Positions 17,067 through 25,849 of a DNA stretch of 64,000 bases are shown here, in pieces. A model generated the notes under the pieces. It did not search any database. It was not told where the DNA came from and was given only the letters and a program-made list of their open reading frames with translations. The stretch's first letter is position 1, and every line of letters starts with the position of its first letter. The position numbers were made by a program, and so were the translations under genes. This DNA is from Microcella putealis (GTDB lineage: Bacteria > Actinomycetota > Actinomycetes > Actinomycetales > Microbacteriaceae), in assembly GCF_004216575.1 (NCBI RefSeq), contig NZ_SGWW01000002.1:124001-188000 (forward strand), in the 5' to 3' direction.

Positions 17067-19128
17067 CATTACCGTCATTGTGGTCACCCACAATCACGAA
17101 GAATACGTCGACGAAGCACTGGCATCAATCTCGCGCCAACAAACTCATCGGTCCGTCGAAGTGATCATTGCTGACGACGACTCCACGGATCAGACGCGCG
17201 CCATGGCGGAAAAGTGGCTCGCGGAAAGCCCTCTGCCGGGCTCACTGCTCGCGCCGTCCTCGAGGCTTGGAATCACCCTGAACTACGCACGGGCATTTGC
17301 CGCGGCGCGCGGACGTTACGTCGCGGTCCTCGAGGGAGATGACGTTTGGACGTACGCGGGGAAGCTTGACGAACAGGCTGATGCACTCGATCGTCACCCC
17401 GAGGCCAGCATGGTCGCCAGCAGGCTTGAACTGTGGTTCAGTGATGAGGGACATTTTTCCGTCGAGCCGCTCATTGGGTTGAACGGCTTTGAAACCCTGC
17501 TTTCATCCGAAAGAATTGCCGATTCGAACTGGTTCGCGACTTTCTCTACCGCCATGTATCGGCGTCGCGCCCTCGAGTCGATTCCTCCCGCCATCTTCGA
17601 AACACTCGCTTATGACTGGGCGATCGCGATGGCAGTCACTGAATGGGGGCCCGCGGTATTCCTGCCGCGCATCGCAACGGCCTATCGGATCCATAACCGC
17701 GGGACCTGGTCCCGCGAAACGGTGCGCGCGCGCGATACAAAAATTCAGCAGCTCATTCCCTCGTACATCGAAGCGTTTGACGGGCGACTGTCCCGGGAAC
17801 TCCATCGGGCCCTCGTCTCGGTCGAGCGGCGACTGTTGGGATCCGAAGCAAGCAGGAGTCACGACGGAAGCGACACGTCCGAGCAAGCCGTTATCGAACA
17901 ATCGCGTGCCAGCACACCTCGCTTTCCCTTCCCCGACGACGAGTCACGACCTCCACTTGTTTCTGTGATCGTCCCCAGCTTCAATCATGGAGAGTTTATC
18001 GAGCGTGCTATTCGTAGCGTGCTCGAGCAGAGTGAGCAGGACTTTGAAGTCATCGTCGTCGACGATGCGTCGTCTGACGATTCCGTCGAACGAGTCAGTG
18101 GTGTGAGCGACCCGCGACTGCGGTTGTACCGTTTACCTCGGAACGTCGGCGGTGCCGCTGCCCTGAATTTCGGGGTCCAGCAGGCGCGTGGTGAATACAT
18201 CGCGATCCTGAACTCCGACGACATGTGGATGCCGTCGAAGCTCGCGCGGCAGCTCGAAGTGATACGTGCGCGAGACGTAGCGGCTGTCTTCACGGGCGCA
18301 CGATACATCGGCCCGGATGACCGCCCCCTGCCGGCCGAAACTCTGCCGGCGTGGGGCGAAATCTTCCGCCAGCCCGATCGATCGCGCGCGCAGTGGCTTC
18401 GGTACTTCTTCGAAAACGGGAATGCACTATGTCACCCGAGCATCCTCATTAGGCGTGATGCCTACGAGACGATCGGCCTATACGACAATACTCTGCGTCA
18501 GTTACCGGACTTTGACCGCTGGATCGCCCTGGTATCGCATTTTGACATCGCTGTTCTCGGTGATGAACCGCTCGTACTGTTTCGGCTTCAATACGACAAC
18601 GGCAACACCAGCTCAGTAACCCCCGCGAGTGTTCGACGGACACACCGGGAGCACTTATGGGTCGCTGAACAGATGCTCGACAGGCTGCCCGACCAACTCC
18701 TTGTCGAGGCTTTCCATGACCTCCTTGATGAGCCGACTATCGGACCGGGGCCCGAGGCGATCGTTGATCGAGCTGTCCTGTACTTGCGCGCAACCGGACC
18801 GTTGGCATCGATCAATCGCGAGGCGGGCTTACGGAAAGTCCGGAACCTTATGGCTGAGCCGGAGACCTACCTCGTTCTGCTGACCAAGTATGGAATTGAT
18901 GACGCGTTTGTTCATGAACGCGCGGGGCTCCAGGAACTCGCCCTCACCTCCGACATGGAGACTGGTCTGAACGCGGTAGACCGACCGCGCGTCGTCGACC
19001 GAGCCCTCACGGACTGGTCCACTGGCGAGATCGTCAGGGTTCTTCGCCGACGCCTGCGCAATGTTCCACTTCGCGCCTGGCCGGGGAGAGTGAGACACCA
19101 CCTCATGCCGTGGAGCTACCGCCGATGA
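17041..19128 (+). CDS. Protein with two tandem GT2 glycosyltransferase domains
   Basis: 695 residues from GTG 17041, with GGGAGA just upstream and a 26-base overlap with the methyltransferase gene. Residues ~9-240 form GT2 domain 1 (ITVIVVTHNHEEYVDEAL, ADDDSTDQT, LEGDDVW). Residues ~300-530 form GT2 domain 2 (VSVIVPSFNHGEFIERAI, VDDASSDDS, LNSDDMW). Both keep the DXD-type acidic motif, so both may be active. A C-terminal ~150-residue region is unassigned. The ATG of the next gene overlaps its stop (ATGA). It probably builds a disaccharide or a polymer of alternating linkages. Confidence 0.85.
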   Translation: MSVENSIPDITVIVVTHNHEEYVDEALASISRQQTHRSVEVIIADDDSTDQTRAMAEKWLAESPLPGSLLAPSSRLGITLNYARAFAAARGRYVAVLEGDDVWTYAGKLDEQADALDRHPEASMVASRLELWFSDEGHFSVEPLIGLNGFETLLSSERIADSNWFATFSTAMYRRRALESIPPAIFETLAYDWAIAMAVTEWGPAVFLPRIATAYRIHNRGTWSRETVRARDTKIQQLIPSYIEAFDGRLSRELHRALVSVERRLLGSEASRSHDGSDTSEQAVIEQSRASTPRFPFPDDESRPPLVSVIVPSFNHGEFIERAIRSVLEQSEQDFEVIVVDDASSDDSVERVSGVSDPRLRLYRLPRNVGGAAALNFGVQQARGEYIAILNSDDMWMPSKLARQLEVIRARDVAAVFTGARYIGPDDRPLPAETLPAWGEIFRQPDRSRAQWLRYFFENGNALCHPSILIRRDAYETIGLYDNTLRQLPDFDRWIALVSHFDIAVLGDEPLVLFRLQYDNGNTSSVTPASVRRTHREHLWVAEQMLDRLPDQLLVEAFHDLLDEPTIGPGPEAIVDRAVLYLRATGPLASINREAGLRKVRNLMAEPETYLVLLTKYGIDDAFVHERAGLQELALTSDMETGLNAVDRPRVVDRALTDWSTGEIVRVLRRRLRNVPLRAWPGRVRHHLMPWSYRR

Positions 19129-20231
19129 CGTCAAGAGTCGTCATTCTGGATGATTACTTCCCGTCGTTACTGACCGGTTTCCGTGTCTCCGAGTTCACTT
19201 ACCTTCTTCGCGAAGGAGCCGTCGACGCGGTGATGACAACGGCCGAACCGTACGCGCACCTTTCACAAACGTTCGGTGAGACCTTCCCTGATCTCGCAAA
19301 CCGTGTCATGCCTTTCGATCCCAGTTCGTTGGCGGATGCGGGCGGGGCGTACATCACCTTCGTGAACAACGCCCGCTACTTCATGCCGTATCTCGTTGAA
19401 CACAAATTGCCGGTCGTTCTGCAGCTATACCCGGGTGGCGGTCTCAACCTTGGCGACCCCAACGTCGATCGCCTGATCATTGATCTTCGAGCGAGTGGTT
19501 TGCTTCGCGGTCTCGTCGTCACGACCGAGCGAGCGCGCACGTGGCTCGAGTCGCTCGACGTCGGGGACGTGCCGGTGGCACTCATTCCCGGCGTCGCTAT
19601 CGAACGAACGTATCTCGGGCCCGGGGCTGGGTCTCGAACCAACTACTATCCGACAGCTTCAGATGTCTTGAGGTTCGGATTCGTAGCTCACAAGTACAGC
19701 GCTGATGGACGGGATAAGGGCTTTCCCGACTTCCTTGCCACTCTCGCGGCCGTGATGACTGATGGGATCTCTGTCCAAGGAAGCGTCATCGGCGGGTTCA
19801 CACCAGACGATGTTCCTGCCGGACACCAACCCCTGCTTCCGTACCTCACCTTCCACGGTCCACTTCTGAGTGAGGCAATGAAGGCTGTTCTCTTCAGTGT
19901 GGACCTCGTGGTTTCGCAGAATCGCGCCGACGTCCTCGCCGTCGGTCAGTTTGACGGGTTTCCCACCGCCTCCAGCGTGATCGGCTCACTATGTGGGGCG
20001 GGCCTCGTGCTTACCGATCCGCTCAACCAGAATCGCCTCTTCGTGCATGGGCGCGACGCGCTCATCGTGCCCGACGATCCAGCGGTTGCTGCTGCCTCCA
20101 TCGTGCAGCTGCTGAACGGGATCGGTATTCAAGCTCTCGCCCGCCATGGGCTTCGAGTCACCCGTCGTCACTACGGAGTTCAGGCGCAGCTCGCTCCGCG
20201 CCTGGAATTCTTGCAATCAGTTTTTGCGTAG
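19125..20231 (+). CDS. Putative glycosyltransferase (GT-B-like)
   Basis: 368 residues. The ATG at 19125 overlaps the previous stop (ATGA) and follows GGAG by 9 bases, which is preferred to an earlier in-frame codon at 19110. The N-terminal half (RVVILDDYFPSLLTGFRVSEF) and C-terminal half (SVIGSLCGAGLVLTDPLNQ, ALIVPDDPAVAAASI) look like the two Rossmann domains of a GT-B enzyme with a GT4-like end, but clear signature motifs are absent. Position in the operon supports a glycan role. Its end overlaps the convergent acyltransferase by 15 bases. Confidence 0.6.
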   Translation: MTSRVVILDDYFPSLLTGFRVSEFTYLLREGAVDAVMTTAEPYAHLSQTFGETFPDLANRVMPFDPSSLADAGGAYITFVNNARYFMPYLVEHKLPVVLQLYPGGGLNLGDPNVDRLIIDLRASGLLRGLVVTTERARTWLESLDVGDVPVALIPGVAIERTYLGPGAGSRTNYYPTASDVLRFGFVAHKYSADGRDKGFPDFLATLAAVMTDGISVQGSVIGGFTPDDVPAGHQPLLPYLTFHGPLLSEAMKAVLFSVDLVVSQNRADVLAVGQFDGFPTASSVIGSLCGAGLVLTDPLNQNRLFVHGRDALIVPDDPAVAAASIVQLLNGIGIQALARHGLRVTRRHYGVQAQLAPRLEFLQSVFA

Positions 20232-21251
20232 GTCTCTCATCCGCGGGTTCCTCCAAGGAAAAGTGAAAAACCACGCCACGGGAGGGTGCCTACGCAGGGT
20301 CGCTATGATGCACCCCGCGGCAAGGGAGATACCGAAGAGCAGCGCGGCATGATAGTGCGGCTCGACGTTCAGTGTTGTCGCGAGCGTCATCACGGCCACC
20401 ATGATCGGCCAGTGAGAGAGATAAAAGACCAGAGAATTTCGGCCCAAGTACTCGACCGCCGCCGACGCCGCCGAGGAGTAACGGTAGTAGATGCTTAGGC
20501 TGATCAAGATAGCGGCGTTGGTCGAGAAGGTAAGAGCAATGCCCCACGGTCGAAATGCGAATCCGCCCAATGTCAGGGAGGACGCGATAAGCGTCGACAA
20601 CAGAAGTACTGCCCCTGAGGCGAGCACAATTGCTCTCGCCCCTGAGCGTTGCATGATCGTTTCCGCTGATAGCACACACTGGGAGATCGCGGCGCCTGCA
20701 AAAAAGCAAATCCCGTACACGAACACGGCTCGATATTCGAATGACTCGAAGGCGATGAGACCAACGAGCAACACCACAGCAATTGACCAACTCGGAATCC
20801 CTGACAAGAGCCGCGAGACGAGTATGAAGATTCCGAGATAGAAAATAAACCAAAGATAACCAGGGGCGATCCAAGCCGTGAAATCGGTTGCGTAGTGGGT
20901 CAGGAAGTAGCTGAAACCGGCAGTGTTGAGAAGGATCGCGGTCCAGACCAGATAAGGCCAGTAGATTTTTCGGGCGACTGAACCGAGGAGTTCAACGGGT
21001 TTCTTCCTGTTGTGTGACACCGCCAAGACGCCCGCAATGACGAAGAGTAGGGGCATCCGGAAAGGCGTGAGCGTCAGCATGAGATCGGACGCCCACTCGG
21101 GAGGTGGGTTTCCCCAGCGGAATCCTGGAACGTCGAAACTATGAAATGCGATTAGGAGCAGGATTGCCAGACCGCGGGCCAGGTCCAGGGCGGGTGCACG
21201 CCTTTGTCTGTGGTGGTCGGCAGTCGATCGTTGTCGTTGCCGCTCGTCCAC
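20217..21251 (-). CDS. Acyltransferase 3 family membrane protein
   Basis: 344 residues with about ten transmembrane helices. ALDLARGLAILLLIAFHSFD has the helix-1 arginine/histidine pattern of OafA/YrhL-type enzymes, where the histidine is thought to be catalytic. It would O-acylate (often O-acetylate) a surface sugar using a cytoplasmic acyl donor. The GTG start at 21251 is supported by TATCCT 6 bases upstream. It closes the glycan cluster; the next gene has a clearly higher GC content. Confidence 0.85.
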   Translation of the reverse strand: MDERQRQRSTADHHRQRRAPALDLARGLAILLLIAFHSFDVPGFRWGNPPPEWASDLMLTLTPFRMPLLFVIAGVLAVSHNRKKPVELLGSVARKIYWPYLVWTAILLNTAGFSYFLTHYATDFTAWIAPGYLWFIFYLGIFILVSRLLSGIPSWSIAVVLLVGLIAFESFEYRAVFVYGICFFAGAAISQCVLSAETIMQRSGARAIVLASGAVLLLSTLIASSLTLGGFAFRPWGIALTFSTNAAILISLSIYYRYSSAASAAVEYLGRNSLVFYLSHWPIMVAVMTLATTLNVEPHYHAALLFGISLAAGCIIATLRRHPPVAWFFTFPWRNPRMRDLRKN

Positions 21252-21257
21252 CCTCCG

Positions 21258-21263
21258 AGGATA
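21258..21263 (-). promoter_or_regulatory. -10 box of acyltransferase gene (leaderless)
   Basis: TATCCT on the minus strand is followed by CGGAGG and then GTG at 21251. CGGAGG touches the start codon, too close to act as a ribosome site, so leaderless initiation fits better. Confidence 0.55.
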
Positions 21264-21280
21264 CTCGGCGTCCTGGTTGA

Positions 21281-22459
21281 CTACACGAAGGCGCTGACCC
21301 CCGTGATCGCTCGGCCAACGATGAGGCTGTTCATCTCGCGCGTGCCCTCGTAACTGTAGAGAGCTTCGGCGTCGGCGAAAAATCGGGCGACGTCGTAGTC
21401 GAGCACGATGCCGTTGCCCCCGAGCACCTCGCGGCAGAGGGCGACGACCTCGCGCATGGAGGTGGTGGCAAAGGCCTTCGCCATCGACGCGTGCTCGTCA
21501 CGCTGCTCGCCGTTGTCGAGCATCTGCGATACGCGCACGCAGAGGGCGATCGACGCCGTGATTTTGCCCAGGCAGCGGGCGAGGAGGTCTTGTACGAGCT
21601 GGTGGTGGGCAATGGGCTTGCCGAACTGGTGGCGTTCCTTCGTGTAGGCGACGGCGGCCTCGTAGGCGCCGATCGCCGTGCCGACTGCGGCCCACGCCAC
21701 CTCGGCGCGGGTCAGGCGAAGCACGCCCGCCGTGTTCTTGAACGACTCTGCGTTTGTGAGCTTCAGGCTGTTCGGCACCCGCACGTCGGTGAGCGTGATG
21801 TCGGCGTTCTGCACAATGCGCAGCGCCTGCTTGCGCTCGATCTTCGTCGCGACGTACCCGGGGGTGTCGGTGGGCACGATGAAGCCCTTGACCTGCCCGT
21901 CTTCGGTGCTTTTCGCCCAAATGATCGTGATGTCGCTGAAGGTGGCGTTACCGATCCATCGCTTCTGGCCGTTCAGCACCCAGTCGTCACCATCGGGCGT
22001 GGCGGTCGTTCGCAAGCCCTGGGCGCTGTCGCTGCCCGACAGCGGCTCGGTAAGCCCGAAGGCGCCGATGACCTCACCGCTGCGCAGCTTCGGAAGCCAC
22101 TCGGCGCGCTGCTCGGGTGAACCGCAGACTCCGACGGAGCCCATGGCGAGGCCATTCTGCACACCGACGTAGGTGGCGACGCTCGCGTCGATGCGAGCGA
22201 GCTCGAGGGCCGTCCAGCCGCCGTACAGTGCCGAATAGTCGCCCGTCTTCGTCTCGTCCCACAGCTCGCCGAAGGTCGGGTGCTGGTGCAGAACGTCGAT
22301 GATCTGACGCGGGAACTCAGCCTTATCCCACGCGTCATTCACTATCGGCTTGATGTGCTGTTCGAGGTCGGCGCGCAGGGCGGCAAGCGCTGCCTTCTCG
22401 TGGTCGCGCAACTGCGCTTCGAAACCGTAGAAGTCGCTGATGAGGGGTTCGAGGGTCAT
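21281..22459 (-). CDS. Acyl-CoA dehydrogenase, glutaryl-CoA dehydrogenase-like
   Basis: 392 residues covering the full three-domain fold. GAFGLTEPLSGSDSAQ is the FAD/substrate motif, WVLNGQKRWIGNA the beta domain, RHQFGKPIAHHQLVQ the C-terminal helices. The general base is the glutamate in SYEGT near residue 370, the position used by glutaryl-CoA dehydrogenases. It oxidises an acyl-CoA with electrons passing to ETF. Whether it also decarboxylates (glutaryl-CoA) cannot be settled by eye. A CACGAT box lies 6 bases before the ATG. It is not part of the glycan cluster. Confidence 0.88.
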   Translation of the reverse strand: MTLEPLISDFYGFEAQLRDHEKAALAALRADLEQHIKPIVNDAWDKAEFPRQIIDVLHQHPTFGELWDETKTGDYSALYGGWTALELARIDASVATYVGVQNGLAMGSVGVCGSPEQRAEWLPKLRSGEVIGAFGLTEPLSGSDSAQGLRTTATPDGDDWVLNGQKRWIGNATFSDITIIWAKSTEDGQVKGFIVPTDTPGYVATKIERKQALRIVQNADITLTDVRVPNSLKLTNAESFKNTAGVLRLTRAEVAWAAVGTAIGAYEAAVAYTKERHQFGKPIAHHQLVQDLLARCLGKITASIALCVRVSQMLDNGEQRDEHASMAKAFATTSMREVVALCREVLGGNGIVLDYDVARFFADAEALYSYEGTREMNSLIVGRAITGVSAFV

Positions 22460-22465
22460 GGTGTC

Positions 22466-22471
22466 ATCGTG
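22466..22471 (-). promoter_or_regulatory. Possible -10 box (CACGAT) of acyl-CoA dehydrogenase
   Basis: A weak match to TANNNT, 6 bases before the ATG at 22459, the same distance seen at other leaderless genes here. Confidence 0.3.
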
Positions 22472-22571
22472 CCTGGGGTGGGGACGCTGAGGGAACCGCC
22501 TTGTTGACGGTGAACGGTCACGGCGTCACATCAGAAAGAAGCTTTGTCGACCCCGCTACTCTCACGGCTTG

Positions 22572-24557
22572 TCACCGAGGCGCCGTGATCCCCACCGTCG
22601 TAGGAACATAAAAGCGGGTGCCCTCGTAGGTCCATACCCATGACGGGTAGATGCGACGAACCGTATCGGACTCCGCCTTGCTTGCTGTGAAGAAGTGCGC
22701 CCCCATCGATGGGCTCCAAAAGCGATCGACGCCAAAAGTGTCAAAAGCGGTTGGCTTCTCTGGGAATGCGTAATAGGCGATCCCCTCGTACGCCCAGACC
22801 TTGCGCGGATACAGCCTCAGGACTTGATCACGCTCGGCTTGGCTCGCGGTGTAGAAGTGGGCGCCGTGCGTTTCGCTCCAGAAACGAAACACAGGAACAG
22901 TGCCGGGGACTTGCGTCGAGTACGCACCGAAGGCGACACCCTCATAGTTCCACACGGCCTTGGGATACGTGCGAATCACGTGGTCGCGCTCCGTCGCGCT
23001 TGCCGTGAAGAAGTGCGCGCCGAGCGTCGAGCTCCAGAAGCGGTACACCGGCACTGCGCCCGCTGGGGCTTGGCCCGTCCGCGTCTGAACAGTTGCGAGG
23101 CTTGAGAACGGGCCACTGCCGGTGAAGCTCTCCCCCCTCACTCGGACGTCGTAGACCGTGTTGGCTTGCAGCCCCGAGATCGTCGCGAACGTCGCCGTCG
23201 ACACCCCGTCGCTCGCCGTCAGCCACGTCGACGTGCCAATGCGGCGAAACTGGATCGTGTAGTCGGTGACCTTATCGGCGTTCACCGTCGGAGCTTTCCA
23301 GCTGACCTTCGCCGACGTCTCGCCCTGCGCCGTCGCCGAGACTCCCGACACGGCACCGGGAATCAGGGTGGTGTCGACCGCCAGCGAGCTCAGTAGCCGG
23401 TTCGGCGAGCCGGTGCCCGTCGAAGTGACGCGACCGGTGAAGGCCTGGCCGACGAGGGCTGATTCCACCGAGCGTGCCGACGCTCCGGGCATGGTCGACC
23501 ACAGCAACGCCGCCGCGCCGGCCACGTGAGGTGCCGCCATCGACGTACCCGACATCAAGACGGGGTTGGTGAGGCTGTCGTTGTCGACAGAAATGATGTT
23601 TTCCCCCGGGGCGAAGATGTCGAGGCAGGGGCCGAAGTTCGAAAACGAGGCGCGAGCATCCTGAATCGTGGTGGCTCCCACCGTGAGCGCTTCCGGGGCG
23701 GAGGCCGGTGATTCCACGCACGCGTCCCTGTTGGCATTTCCCGCGGCCGCGACGACGATCAGGCCGGCCGCCGTGGCCTCCCTGACCGCGAGGTTCATCT
23801 CGACGTTCTGGCCACCGCTCAAGCTCATGTTGATGACCCCGGGCGTGCCAGCCGGGTGGTTCGTGATGACCCAGTCGATGGCGGTGAGAACAGTGCTCAG
23901 GTTCGCGCTGTTCGAGCAGTCGAACACGCGCACGGGCACGATCAGCGCCTGCTTTGCCACGCCCCAGCTCGAGCTAGCCACCGAGCCCGCGACGTGCGTA
24001 CCGTGACCGTTGCAATCAGATGAGCCACGGTTATCGTTCACTGCCGTCGCGCCTGCGAGGAGGCGGTTGCCGAACTGCGACGCGTTCGGCGTCACCCCGC
24101 TGTCGATGACGTACACCCGCACGCCGGTGCCGGCGGCGGTGGGGTACGCGTAGGCCGAGTCGACGGGCAAGAACTGCTGGTCGAGGCGCGACAGATTCCA
24201 CGGCGCGTTGCTTTGCGTCGACGTCGCCCCGATCGTGACGAGCTCGTCGTCGACCACGTCGACGCCCGGGATCGCCTCCAAGACATCGGCTGCCGCGTCG
24301 TCGAGGGGCGCGACGATGGCGCCGATCTCGTCAAGCACGGTCGAGGTGTCACCCGAGCCGTCGACGGCATCAGTCACCGCCTCAGCCACCGCGTCGGCGT
24401 CGGCCACGCTCTCGTCAATGACGACGATGCGGCTCTCGCCCGCTGGCAGCTCGAGAACCTCGGCACCGGTCGATGTCGCCGATGCGGCGGGCGCCACGAT
24501 GAACGACGCGACCACCGCCATGAGTGCCGTCGCCGACACCACAGTCTGTCGAATCAT
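22572..24557 (-). CDS. Secreted subtilisin-like protease (S8) with Fn3 and three DUF5648 modules
   Basis: 661 residues. A signal peptide ends near ASA (27). Residues ~40-110 form an inhibitor-I9-like propeptide and ~140-395 the subtilase domain. The triad is visible: Asp152 (VIDSGVTPN), His185 (GHGTHVAG) and Ser339 (SGTSMAAPHVAG), with oxyanion Asn274 (AAAGN). Residues ~400-495 are fibronectin type III. The C-terminus has three ~50-residue modules of the form FW....GAHF.TAS..ER....YP..VW.YEG, matching DUF5648, thought to bind surface glycans or wall. An AAGGGGG ribosome site precedes the ATG. It probably cleaves extracellular protein while held at the surface. Confidence 0.9.
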   Translation of the reverse strand: MIRQTVVSATALMAVVASFIVAPAASATSTGAEVLELPAGESRIVVIDESVADADAVAEAVTDAVDGSGDTSTVLDEIGAIVAPLDDAAADVLEAIPGVDVVDDELVTIGATSTQSNAPWNLSRLDQQFLPVDSAYAYPTAAGTGVRVYVIDSGVTPNASQFGNRLLAGATAVNDNRGSSDCNGHGTHVAGSVASSSWGVAKQALIVPVRVFDCSNSANLSTVLTAIDWVITNHPAGTPGVINMSLSGGQNVEMNLAVREATAAGLIVVAAAGNANRDACVESPASAPEALTVGATTIQDARASFSNFGPCLDIFAPGENIISVDNDSLTNPVLMSGTSMAAPHVAGAAALLWSTMPGASARSVESALVGQAFTGRVTSTGTGSPNRLLSSLAVDTTLIPGAVSGVSATAQGETSAKVSWKAPTVNADKVTDYTIQFRRIGTSTWLTASDGVSTATFATISGLQANTVYDVRVRGESFTGSGPFSSLATVQTRTGQAPAGAVPVYRFWSSTLGAHFFTASATERDHVIRTYPKAVWNYEGVAFGAYSTQVPGTVPVFRFWSETHGAHFYTASQAERDQVLRLYPRKVWAYEGIAYYAFPEKPTAFDTFGVDRFWSPSMGAHFFTASKAESDTVRRIYPSWVWTYEGTRFYVPTTVGITAPR

Positions 24558-24587
24558 CAGACGCCCCCTTAGTACTGTGATTCATCG

Positions 24588-24600
24588 CTCATCGTATGAG
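24588..24600. promoter_or_regulatory. Short inverted repeat between the subtilase gene and manA
   Basis: CTCAT-CGT-ATGAG is a perfect 5-bp inverted repeat in the divergent intergenic space (24558-24669). It could be an operator for either gene; the arms are short enough to be chance. Confidence 0.25.
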
Positions 24601-24669
24601 TCGAACAGAATTCGTCACACCCCCCGTTTGCGGTTTGCGAACATGCGTCGCTCCGCTCGAAAGGTCGCC

Positions 24670-25821
24670 GTGATCCTGCGCATCGCCAATACCCCCCGCG
24701 ACTACGCCTGGGGCTCGACGACGGCGATCGCCGAACTGCTGGGCCGAGAGCCCTCCGGCGCGCCCGAGGCCGAGTACTGGCTCGGTGACCACCCCGCCTC
24801 GCCGGCCGTCGTCGTCGACCGCCCTGCGGTGGGGCGCACCCTCGCCGACGTGACGGCGCAGACTTCGGCAGGCCGCCTGCCCTTCCTGATGAAGGTGCTC
24901 GCGGCGGCCGAGCCGCTCAGTCTGCAGGTGCACCCGACCCTCGCGCAGGCCGCCGACGGCTTCGCCCGGGAGAACGCTGCGGGGCTCGCTCTCGACGACC
25001 CGCGACGGTCGTACAAAGACGATCTGCACAAGCCCGAACTGGTCTACGCGCTCAGCGACCCGTTCATTGCGTTGAGCGGTTTCCGCCCCGTCGCCGAGTC
25101 CCGTCGCGAACTCGCTGCCGTCGGTGATGCTGCGGTGCTCGCCCTCGTCGAGCGTCTCGACAGCGACGACGCGCTCTCCGCGACCCTTTCATGGATGCTC
25201 GACCCGGCATCCGACATCGGCCCGCTTGTTGACGCCCTCGTGGCGTACGCGGCGACGATCGAAGTAGAACCCGAGCGCGACCCGGCGGGAACGTGGGCGA
25301 CCGTGCGCCGGCTCGCTGCCCGCTACCCGGGCGATCCGGGCGTGGCGATCTCGACCCTCATGCACACCGTGGTCCTCCGACCGGGCGAGGCGCTCTACCT
25401 GCCGGCCGGCAATCTGCACTCGTACCAGGAGGGCCTCGGCATCGAGGTGATGGCGGCCAGCGACAACGTCGTTCGCGGGGGGCTCACCCCCAAGCACGTC
25501 GACGTCGACGAGCTGCTCGCGATTCTCGACGCGCGCTCCCTCCCCGCGCCGCGCCGCGAGCCCGAGGTGCCGCAGCCGGGGGTTCGCGTCTTTCGCCCCG
25601 ACGTTCCCGACTTCTCTCTCACGGTGGTCGAGGGCGAGGCGCTCGCCGACGGGTGCCTCGTCGGCGACGATGGGCCGAGCATCCTGCTCTGCCTCGAGGG
25701 GCAGGTGAGCGTCGACGGTCAGGCGACCGCCACACAGGGTGACGCCTATTACGTCTCGACCGGCCCTGTCGAATTGAGTGGCACCGGACGCGTCGTGATC
25801 GCGAGCGGCAACGCCGGCTGA
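24670..25821 (+). CDS. manA: Mannose-6-phosphate isomerase, class I
   Basis: 383 residues from GTG 24670, with AAAGG about 5 bases upstream; ATG 24643 is an in-frame alternative without a ribosome site. It interconverts fructose-6-phosphate and mannose-6-phosphate in the cytosol. RIANTPRDYAWGS is the typical N-terminus. Zinc ligands are expected in SLQVHPT, in HKPELVYAL, and at the cupin histidine of PAGNLHSYQEG. With ManB further along it supplies GDP-mannose precursors. It lies between a protease gene and galE rather than next to manB, with 28 bp to galE. Confidence 0.93.
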   Translation: MILRIANTPRDYAWGSTTAIAELLGREPSGAPEAEYWLGDHPASPAVVVDRPAVGRTLADVTAQTSAGRLPFLMKVLAAAEPLSLQVHPTLAQAADGFARENAAGLALDDPRRSYKDDLHKPELVYALSDPFIALSGFRPVAESRRELAAVGDAAVLALVERLDSDDALSATLSWMLDPASDIGPLVDALVAYAATIEVEPERDPAGTWATVRRLAARYPGDPGVAISTLMHTVVLRPGEALYLPAGNLHSYQEGLGIEVMAASDNVVRGGLTPKHVDVDELLAILDARSLPAPRREPEVPQPGVRVFRPDVPDFSLTVVEGEALADGCLVGDDGPSILLCLEGQVSVDGQATATQGDAYYVSTGPVELSGTGRVVIASGNAG

Positions 25822-25836
25822 CGCCCGCAACCCCGG

Positions 25837-25842
25837 TAGCGT
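25837..25842 (+). promoter_or_regulatory. -10 box of galE (leaderless)
   Basis: TAGCGT is followed by 7 bases and the ATG at 25850, in the 28-bp manA-galE gap. Confidence 0.55.
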
Positions 25843-25849
25843 TTCCCCC

